Source: Prevotella sp.
GTDB taxonomy: Bacteria > Bacteroidota > Bacteroidia > Bacteroidales > Bacteroidaceae
Reading direction: 5' to 3'
Length of the DNA stretch: 34,983 nucleotides
Assembly: GCA_017474515.1 (NCBI GenBank)
Contig: JAFVHN010000013.1
Coordinates: 1 to 34,983, forward strand
Shown: piece by piece, positions 29,140 to 34,983 of the stretch
Layout: each line of letters begins with the position of its first letter
Position numbering within the stretch: the first letter of the stretch is position 1
Notes under the pieces: model-generated
Databases searched by the model: none
The model's input: only the letters and a program-made list of their open reading frames with translations
What the model was told of the DNA's origin: nothing
Made by a program: the position numbers and the translations under genes

Positions 29140-29147
29140 TATCTTTG
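29140..29147 (+). promoter_or_regulatory. -7 box for dnaE
   Basis: TATCTTTG fits TAnnTTTG and ends 30 nt before ATG 29178. It supports that start over the in-frame codon at 29127, which precedes the box. Confidence 0.6.
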
Positions 29148-29177
29148 TGCGCAAATTGGCATCATAAGCGAAGGATA

Positions 29178-32100
29178 ATGGAGGATTTCGTTCATCTTCA
29201 CGTACATACATACTACAGCATCCTCGACGGGCAGTCGCCCATCAAGCGGCTGGTTGACAAGGCCGTGGCCAACGGCATGAAGGGCATGGCCATTACCGAC
29301 CACGGCGACATGTTCGGCATCAAGGAGTTTTTCGACATCTGCAACAGCACCAACAAGAAGCTCAAGGAGGAGGGCCGCCCGCCCTTCAAGCCCATCTTCG
29401 GTTGCGAGATGTATGTGGCCCACCGCCGCATGGAGGACCGCGACAAGGACCGCGGCGACAACAGCGGCTACCATCTCATTGTGCTGGCGAAGAACTACCA
29501 GGGCTACAAGAACCTCATCAAGCTGGTGAGCCGCTCGTGGACCGACGGATACTATTACCGTCCGCGCACCGACCGCGCCGACCTGGAGCGCCATCACGAG
29601 GGCCTCATCGTGTGCTCGGCGTGCATTGCCGGCGAGGTGCCCCACAAAATCCTGAACGGCGATATGGCCGGCGCCCGCGAGGCCGTGGAATGGTATCACC
29701 GCGTCTTCGGCGACGACTACTACCTGGAGCTTCAGCGCCACGAGGTGAAAGACCCCACGGTGCGCGCCAACCGCGAGACCTTCCCCCTGCAGCAGAAGGC
29801 CAACCGCGTGCTCATGGAGCTGGCCCGCGAATACGGCATCAAGGTGGTGTGTACCAACGACTGCCACTTCGTGGACCAGGAGAATGCCGAGGCCCACGAC
29901 CACCTGCTCTGCCTGTCCACGGGCAAGGAGCTCGACGACCCCTCGCGCATGCTCTACTCCAAGCAGGAGTGGATGAAGACGCGCGAGGAGATGAACGAGG
30001 TGTTTGCCGACGTGCCCGAGGCCCTGTCGAACACCATAGAGATATTGAACAAGGTGGAGACCTACGACATTGAGCACGCGCCCATCATGCCCTTTTTCCC
30101 CATTCCCGCCGACTTCGGCACCGAGGACGACTATCGCCGGCGCATCAGCCCCGAGGAGCTCTTCCTTGAGTTCACCAGCGACGAGAACGGCCAGAACCCG
30201 TTGCCCCGCGAGGAAGGCGAGGCCAAGGTGAACAAACTGGGCGGCATCGACAAGCTCTACCGCATCAAGTTCGAGGCCGACTACCTTGGAAAGCTCGCCT
30301 ACGAAGGAGCGCGGCGCCTCTACGGCGAACCCCTGTCGCAAGAGGTTGACGACCGCATACGTTTTGAGCTGCACATCATGAAGACGATGGGCTTCCCGGG
30401 ATACTTCCTCATTGTGCAAGACTTTATCAACTCGGCACAAAAGGAACTCGGCGTCATGGTGGGCCCCGGGCGCGGCTCGGCCGCCGGCAGCGTGGTGGCC
30501 TACTGCCTGGGCATCACGAAGATAGACCCCATCAAATACGACTTGCTGTTTGAGCGCTTCCTCAACCCCGACCGCATCTCGCTTCCCGATATCGACACCG
30601 ACTTCGACGACGACGGGCGCGGCCGCGTGCTCGAATGGGTGGAGGACAAATACGGCCACGACAACTGCGCCCACATCATCACCTACGGCACCATGGCCAC
30701 CAAGAACTCCATCAAGGACGTGGCGCGGGTGGAGAAGGTGCCGCTCGACGTGGTGAACCGCCTGTGCAAGGCCATTCCCGACCGCCTGCCCGAAGGTGCG
30801 AAAATGAACCTCACCAACGCCATCAAGTATGTGCCCGAGTTGCGCGAGGCCGAGGCGTCGCCCGACGAACGCTTGCGCAACACCATGAAATACGCCAAGA
30901 TGCTGGAAGGAACGGTGAGGGGCACCGGCATCCATGCCTGCGGGTTCATCATCTGCCGCGACCCCATCTCCGACTGGGTGCCCGTGTCGGTGGTGGAAGA
31001 CAAAGACGACAAGGGCCACAAGTTGCATTGCACGCAATACGACGGCCACGTCATTGAATCGACGGGACTTATCAAGATGGACTTCCTGGGCCTGAAAACC
31101 CTGAGCATATTGAAAGAGGCGGTGGAGAACATCCGTCTCACCACGGGGAAGGTCATCGACCTCGACACCATTCCCATCGACGACCCGCTGACCTACGAGC
31201 TCTACCAGAAAGGCAACACCATCGGCACGTTCCAGTTTGAGTCGGCCGGCATGCAGAAATACCTTCGCGAGCTGCACCCCACGGTCTTTGAGGACCTCAT
31301 CGCCATGAACGCCCTCTACCGTCCCGGCCCCATGGACTATATTCCCGATTTCATCAGGCGAAAGAAGGACCCGTCGCTCATTTCCTACGACATTCCCTGC
31401 ATGGAGAAATACCTGAAGGACACCTACGGCATCACGGTCTATCAGGAGCAGGTGATGCTTCTTTCAAGGCAGCTGGCCGGCTTCACCCGCGGCCAGAGCG
31501 ACTCGCTCAGAAAGGCCATGGGAAAGAAGAAAATTGCCGAGATGGAGAAGCTGGAGGTGCTCTTCTACCAGGGGGGCGTGAACAACGGCTACGACAAGAC
31601 GGTGCTCAACAAGATTTGGGAGGACTGGAAGAAATTTGCCAGCTACGCCTTCAACAAGAGCCACGCCACCTGCTATTCGTGGGTGGCCTATCAGACGGCC
31701 TACCTCAAGGCCCATTACCCGGCGGAATACATGGCCGCCGTGATGAGCCGCAACTTCAACAACATCACCGAGGTGACGAAGCTCATGGACGAATGTCGCT
31801 CGATGGGCATTCCCACCCTGGGTCCCGACATCAACGAGAGCCGGCAGAAGTTCTCGGCCAACAAGAAGGGCGAGATACGCTTCGGCCTGGCCGCCATCAA
31901 GGGCATGGGCTCGGCAGCCGCCGACGCCATCATTGAGGAACGCGACAACAACGGACCCTTCAAGGACATCTACGACGTGGTGCAGCGCGTGAACCTTCAG
32001 GCCTGCAACCGCCGGGCACTGGAAAGCATGGCGCTGAGCGGCGGATTCGACAGCTTCGGCATCGGCCGCGACCAGTATTTCGGCACCGACAGCAAGGGCA

Positions 32101-32888
32101 CCGCCTTCCTCGACACCCTCATGAAATACGGCAACCTCTTCCAGGTGGAGCAAAAGCAGGCGGCCAACTCCCTTTTCGGAGGGTTCGACGCCGTGGACAT
32201 TGCCACGCCACCCGTTCCCACGCAATATGAGCAATGGAGCAACCTGGAACGGCTGAACCGCGAGCGCGAGCTGGTGGGCATCTATGTGTCGGCCCATCCG
32301 CTCGACGACTTCAGCCTGGTGCTCAAGGGAATGTGCAACACGTCGTGCGTGGAGCTCAACGACAAGGACCTGATGTCGCAAAAAGACGAAGTGACCTTCG
32401 GCGGCATCGTCACCGATATGCGGTCGGCATATACGCGGGCCGGAAAGCCCTGCGGATTTGTGAAGATAGAGGACTTCAACGGGCAGGGCGAACTGGCACT
32501 GTGGGGCGAAGACTGGGGGAAATGGCAAGGAATGCTCAGCCCCGGGAACACCGTCTTCGTGAAAGCCAAGATGGTGCAACGCTTCCGCGACAGCACCATG
32601 AAGGAGATGCGCGTGTTGGACATCCAGTTCCTTCAGACGGTGAAGGAGCAGCGCATAGAGGCCTTCACCATCTGCATCGACTCCGACAACCTTGACGCCA
32701 CCGTGGTGAACGACCTCGACGTCATCTTCTCGGACCATCCCGGGAAAGTGCAGCTCTATTTCCAGGTGAAGGACAATGAGCACAACAAAACCGTTACGCT
32801 CCATGCGCGGGGGAAGTCCATCGACATCAGCCGCGAACTGCTCTCGTATGTGGAGGGGCATCATGCCATGAGCTACAAAATCAACTGA
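29178..32888 (+). CDS. dnaE: DNA polymerase III subunit alpha
   Basis: A 1236-residue replicative polymerase of the DnaE class. The N-terminal PHP domain starts 'HLHVHTYYSILDG' and 'AITDHGDMFG'. The polymerase core has 'VGPGRGSAAGSVVAYCLGIT' and the acidic 'PDIDTDFDDDG' (Asp471, Asp473 and Asp475; the first two match the catalytic pair of E. coli DnaE). Then come 'ALYRPGPMDYIPDFIRRK', 'YQEQVMLLSRQLAGFTRGQS' and 'FNKSHATCYSWVAYQTAYLK'. A helix-hairpin-helix region and an OB-fold ('TFGGIVTDMRSAYTRAGKP') close the protein. It is full length, with no intein. It stands alone, flanked by the repeat cluster upstream and a heptad block starting 5 bp after its stop codon. Confidence 0.97.
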   Translation: MEDFVHLHVHTYYSILDGQSPIKRLVDKAVANGMKGMAITDHGDMFGIKEFFDICNSTNKKLKEEGRPPFKPIFGCEMYVAHRRMEDRDKDRGDNSGYHLIVLAKNYQGYKNLIKLVSRSWTDGYYYRPRTDRADLERHHEGLIVCSACIAGEVPHKILNGDMAGAREAVEWYHRVFGDDYYLELQRHEVKDPTVRANRETFPLQQKANRVLMELAREYGIKVVCTNDCHFVDQENAEAHDHLLCLSTGKELDDPSRMLYSKQEWMKTREEMNEVFADVPEALSNTIEILNKVETYDIEHAPIMPFFPIPADFGTEDDYRRRISPEELFLEFTSDENGQNPLPREEGEAKVNKLGGIDKLYRIKFEADYLGKLAYEGARRLYGEPLSQEVDDRIRFELHIMKTMGFPGYFLIVQDFINSAQKELGVMVGPGRGSAAGSVVAYCLGITKIDPIKYDLLFERFLNPDRISLPDIDTDFDDDGRGRVLEWVEDKYGHDNCAHIITYGTMATKNSIKDVARVEKVPLDVVNRLCKAIPDRLPEGAKMNLTNAIKYVPELREAEASPDERLRNTMKYAKMLEGTVRGTGIHACGFIICRDPISDWVPVSVVEDKDDKGHKLHCTQYDGHVIESTGLIKMDFLGLKTLSILKEAVENIRLTTGKVIDLDTIPIDDPLTYELYQKGNTIGTFQFESAGMQKYLRELHPTVFEDLIAMNALYRPGPMDYIPDFIRRKKDPSLISYDIPCMEKYLKDTYGITVYQEQVMLLSRQLAGFTRGQSDSLRKAMGKKKIAEMEKLEVLFYQGGVNNGYDKTVLNKIWEDWKKFASYAFNKSHATCYSWVAYQTAYLKAHYPAEYMAAVMSRNFNNITEVTKLMDECRSMGIPTLGPDINESRQKFSANKKGEIRFGLAAIKGMGSAAADAIIEERDNNGPFKDIYDVVQRVNLQACNRRALESMALSGGFDSFGIGRDQYFGTDSKGTAFLDTLMKYGNLFQVEQKQAANSLFGGFDAVDIATPPVPTQYEQWSNLERLNRERELVGIYVSAHPLDDFSLVLKGMCNTSCVELNDKDLMSQKDEVTFGGIVTDMRSAYTRAGKPCGFVKIEDFNGQGELALWGEDWGKWQGMLSPGNTVFVKAKMVQRFRDSTMKEMRVLDIQFLQTVKEQRIEAFTICIDSDNLDATVVNDLDVIFSDHPGKVQLYFQVKDNEHNKTVTLHARGKSIDISRELLSYVEGHHAMSYKIN

Positions 32889-32892
32889 TATC

Positions 32893-33115
32893 TTTAAAGT
32901 GAAAAGTGAAGAGTGAAGAGTGAAAAATTTGCTGCCGCCATCATATAATTGATAAGGTGAAAAAGTGAAAAGTGAAGAGTGAAAAATTTGCTGCCGCCAT
33001 CATATAATTGATAAGGTGAAAAAGTGAAAAAACTGCCGCATTAAATCATAATTCATAATTAAATACTCATAATTAAAATACTTTGTCATTTATCATTTAG
33101 CGTAACGTAAACTCC
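32893..33115 (+). repeat. Heptad-type repeat block, copy 2, with internal 59-bp duplication
   Basis: Same order as copy 1 (24629-24802): AAAGTGAAAAGTGAAGAGTG, GAAAAATTTGCTGCCGCCAT, AAGGTGAAAAA, AACTGCCGCATTAAATCATA, ATTCATAATT, TTTGTCATTTATCATTTAGC. A 59-bp segment is present twice (GCTGCCGCCA at 32931 and 32990). It fills most of the dnaE-trxA gap. No trxA promoter box is obvious in it. Confidence 0.85.
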
Positions 33116-33177
33116 AAAAGACAAGCTTGAGGAACTTGAATTATAATCAATATTCATTCATTAAAAAATAGAATCAA

Positions 33178-33492
33178 ATGGAAGTACAAATCACAACTGA
33201 AAACATTGCGGGCTACCTGAACGGTGAACAGCCCCTGGTGGTGGATTTTTGGGCTACATGGTGCGGGCCGTGCCGCATGGTGGCTCCCGTCATTGCCGAA
33301 CTGGCCGAGGAATACGACGGCCGCATTGTGGTGGGAAAATGCGATGTGGAGGAGAACGACGACGTGGCCGCCGAATTTGGCATCCGAAACATTCCTACCA
33401 TCCTCTTCTTTAAAAACGGAGAACTGGTCAACCGCATGGTGGGCGCACAACCCAAGGCAGAACTGAAAAAAGCTATGGAGGCACTGCTATGA
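33178..33492 (+). CDS. trxA: Thioredoxin
   Basis: A 104-residue thioredoxin with the redox site 'WATWCGPCRM' (Cys29 and Cys32) and the cis-proline segment 'IRNIPTILFFKNG'. It has no signal peptide, so it is cytosolic and should reduce protein disulfides using thioredoxin reductase. It follows dnaE across a heptad repeat block. Its stop overlaps the start of the SH3 protein gene (ATGA at 33489-33492), so the two are translationally coupled. Full family length. Confidence 0.95.
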   Translation: MEVQITTENIAGYLNGEQPLVVDFWATWCGPCRMVAPVIAELAEEYDGRIVVGKCDVEENDDVAAEFGIRNIPTILFFKNGELVNRMVGAQPKAELKKAMEALL

Positions 33493-33986
33493 GGAATTTG
33501 CGATTGTCGATGTTCCTTCTGGGGCTTGTGATGGCATTGGGCGTGTCGGCCCAAGGCCGTTGCAAAGGATTTGTGTTCGACACCGACGGCTACGTCAACG
33601 TGAGGAAGTCGCCCACCACCAATTCGCCCGTGGTGCGGAAGATGGACAACGACCAAATCCTCTTTTATGAACCCACCGGCTCCAACTGGTACAAGGTGAG
33701 CCTTACCGAGGCCGGCGCCGTCATTGGCTACGTCTATTGGAACCGCATCGCCGTGGCCGCCGACGACTTGGGCGGTTATGTGGTGACCGACCCCGACGGA
33801 TTTACAAACGTCAGGGCGTCAACATCCACCAAGTCGGCCGTGGTGCAGAAGATGAAACGCAACACCATGTTCACCGGAACACCGGCCTATGTGGGCGGAA
33901 AACGGAGCAATTGGATAGGCGTGCTCGACGAGAACCAGAAGCTCATAGGCTTCGTCTATCTCACTAAAGTAAGGGGCGTGGAATAA
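33489..33986 (+). CDS. Secreted protein with two SH3b-like domains
   Basis: A 165-residue protein with a signal peptide (about 1-22, 'GVSAQ'). Two bacterial SH3-type domains follow: 'GYVNVRKSPTTNSPVVRKMD' (about 34-85, ending 'GYVYWNRIAV') and 'GFTNVRASTSTKSAVVQKMK' (about 100-160, ending 'GFVYLTKVRG'). Such domains bind peptidoglycan or proteins. There is no enzymatic domain. The start overlaps the trxA stop by 4 nt, so expression is coupled with thioredoxin, although the product is exported and thioredoxin is not. Confidence 0.82.
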   Translation: MRNLRLSMFLLGLVMALGVSAQGRCKGFVFDTDGYVNVRKSPTTNSPVVRKMDNDQILFYEPTGSNWYKVSLTEAGAVIGYVYWNRIAVAADDLGGYVVTDPDGFTNVRASTSTKSAVVQKMKRNTMFTGTPAYVGGKRSNWIGVLDENQKLIGFVYLTKVRGVE

Positions 33987-34003
33987 CGCTCCTTTTTTTC
34001 ATT

Positions 34004-34046
34004 CTTCCACATTGCAGGGCCCTCTCACCCTGTAATGTGGAAGGCT
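34004..34046 (+). other. Long hairpin after the SH3 protein gene
   Basis: CTTCCACATTGCAGGG pairs with CCCTGTAATGTGGAAG (one G-T pair) around an 8-nt loop, starting about 18 nt after the stop codon. No T tract follows, so it may stabilise the mRNA 3' end or be a poor terminator. Confidence 0.55.
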
Positions 34047-34082
34047 TGTATTCCATGACTTGAAGAAAAAAACGGACAGAAG

Positions 34083-34114
34083 TTTGGCCGGATGGGATTT
34101 ATTTTGTATTTTCG
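34083..34114 (+). promoter_or_regulatory. Promoter of the HD phosphohydrolase gene
   Basis: TTTG (34083-34086), 20 nt, then TATTTTCG (34107-34114), one base off TAnnTTTG. ATG 34145 follows 30 nt later. Confidence 0.6.
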
Positions 34115-34144
34115 CATCCAAATCGTAAACAACACCTTGTAAAG

Positions 34145-34983
34145 ATGAACAGAAAGACAACAAAATATAACTTGTCCGACAATCCCAGGTTGTACGACGT
34201 GTTGACGCGCATTGTGCTGGCCTTCATCTGTGTGGTCGTCATCGTGTGGGTTCTGCCGCGCATCACCATTCCCCGTTATGAAAGGCAAGTGGGCCAACCG
34301 TGGATGGACGACCTGCTGATAGCACCCGTTGACTTCTCGGTGATGAGGAACCGCGATTTGGTAAAAGCCGAGGAAGACTCCGTGAAGAAGGCCTATCAGC
34401 CCTATTTCAACTACAACGCGAAGGTGGAGGAAGAAGTGCTTGCCAGATTTCATGAGGAGTTCAGTGAGAGCCAAGAAAACATCAGTGCCGAAACTATTCC
34501 CATCGTCGATGAACTGTTGCACTCATGTTATGACACGGGCATCATGAGCCAAAAAGAATTTATTTCCAACAAAGACTCCACGAAGGCCATTCGGGTGCTC
34601 AAGGGAAACGACGCCTCGACACAGACGTTCGACAACCTTTATTCGCCGAGTAAGGCCTGTGATTTAATTTTGGACGATATACGACTGGCCAGCGAGCGGC
34701 CAAAACTGATGCGTCTGAACCTTTCCGACTACATAGAGCCCAACTTGGATTTTGACATCGAAAAGAACAGGGAAGAACTTGAACAGAACATCAGCCTCAT
34801 TCCAAAGTCCGACGGGCACGTGATGGCCGGAGAGAAAATCATCGGAAAGGGCGATGTGGTGGATGAATATACAGACCGCGTCTTGTCAAGCCTGGAAGAG
34901 AAATTGAAAAAAGACAGTGCGCTGGAAGACAACGGCTATTCAATCCTGGTGGGGCAGATTGTCTTCGTGGCAGTGCTCATTCT
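34145..34983 (+). CDS. 7TM receptor-type HD phosphohydrolase, N-terminal part (3' truncated by window edge)
   Basis: The first 279 codons of a gene that runs off the window. The start (ATG 34145) begins 'MNRKTTKYNLSDNPRLYDVL'. A transmembrane helix follows (about 23-40, 'IVLAFICVVVIVWVL'). The extracytoplasmic 7TMR-HDED domain (PF07697) is seen at about 45-265 with 'GQPWMDDLLIAPVDFSVMRN' and 'VMAGEKIIGKGDVVDEYTDR'. A second hydrophobic segment begins at about 270. This layout is that of PgpH/YqfF-like proteins, whose cytosolic HD domain hydrolyses cyclic di-AMP. The HD domain lies beyond the window, so the enzymatic assignment rests on the N-terminal part. Confidence 0.85.
   Translation, partial: MNRKTTKYNLSDNPRLYDVLTRIVLAFICVVVIVWVLPRITIPRYERQVGQPWMDDLLIAPVDFSVMRNRDLVKAEEDSVKKAYQPYFNYNAKVEEEVLARFHEEFSESQENISAETIPIVDELLHSCYDTGIMSQKEFISNKDSTKAIRVLKGNDASTQTFDNLYSPSKACDLILDDIRLASERPKLMRLNLSDYIEPNLDFDIEKNREELEQNISLIPKSDGHVMAGEKIIGKGDVVDEYTDRVLSSLEEKLKKDSALEDNGYSILVGQIVFVAVLI

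Larger units (their letters stand above)
27477..29177. other. 1.7-kb non-coding repeat cluster upstream of dnaE
   Basis: No gene is supported. From left to right: a long hairpin (27521-27578), a GGACATAC inverted repeat (27661-27754), GCGTCGG hairpin repeats with a 189-bp duplication and a 15-bp tandem array (27824-28270), the structured repeat copy 3 (28321-28536), a heptad fragment (28539-28580), two more GGACATAC repeats in a 199-bp tandem duplication (28630-28988), a heptad-like fragment (29103-29118) and the dnaE -7 box. Open frames of 70-150 codons here are repeat-derived. Confidence 0.8.

Noticed and set aside
29124-31277. Minus-strand open frame of 717 codons opposite dnaE
   Set aside because: Antisense shadow of dnaE with His/Val/Leu-rich composition and no recognisable domain.
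29178-32888. Intein or frameshift in dnaE
   Set aside because: Polymerase motifs run continuously at expected spacing and the length is normal for the family.

Overview
The window looks like chromosomal DNA from a Bacteroidota bacterium, most likely Prevotellaceae (Prevotella in the broad sense). The evidence is Bacteroidota-type promoters (TTTG or TTG, 19-20 nt, then TAnnTTTG), near absence of Shine-Dalgarno sites, the TonB/PstS-like/TPR gene order, DUF4836 and DUF4834 proteins, an X25/SusE-like starch-binding protein, and short 'NLQGQRV...KGIYI...GRKVI' C-terminal tails. The species assignment is inference.

Layout. 1-2.6 kb: 3' end of a TonB gene, a PstS-like lipoprotein and a TPR protein. 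2.7-4.2 kb: aldA-type aldehyde dehydrogenase (-). 4.4-8.0 kb: LamG-like lipoprotein, Tat-exported aldo/keto reductase with two Fe-S motifs, DUF445 membrane protein. 8.0-9.2 kb: repeats, a 37-residue small gene with a strong ribosome binding site, and a possible LacI-type operator. 9.2-13.1 kb: secreted alpha-amylase and a multi-domain starch-binding protein. 13.2 kb: tRNA-Lys(UUU). 13.5-16.8 kb (-): tdk, DUF4836 lipoprotein, FtsX-like permease. 17.5-19.5 kb (-): ECF sigma factor, one-pass membrane protein (putative anti-sigma) and an anchored lipoprotein. 19.7-23.6 kb: rsmI, coiled-coil lipoprotein, tadA (-), birA, pyrH. 23.6-25.5 kb (-): psd, pssA and DUF4834, making phosphatidylethanolamine. 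25.8-27.5 kb: two secreted proteins sharing a beta-rich module, the second with an FGE/C-type-lectin-like end. 27.5-29.1 kb: a 1.7-kb non-coding repeat cluster. 29.2-34 kb: dnaE, trxA and an SH3 protein. 34.1 kb to the end: 5' part of a 7TMR-HD (PgpH/YqfF-like) phosphohydrolase.

Most coding content is ordinary housekeeping plus polysaccharide use. The unusual part is between genes. Three copies of a roughly 212-bp structured element (8310-8520, 17235-17446, 28321-28536) share end boxes, a long stem enclosing purine-rich hairpins, and a conserved 'TGATTATCAA' segment. To my knowledge this is not a named family, and it is the best candidate here for an undescribed element or RNA. Around it are several periodic repeat families: 7-bp heptads, two kinds of 10-bp repeat, a 15-bp and a 22-bp tandem repeat, and 'GGACATAC' hairpins with a 199-bp tandem duplication. 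Other leads are the 37-residue gene, the possible variable region at the end of the FGE-like protein, and the almost leaderless rsmI transcript.
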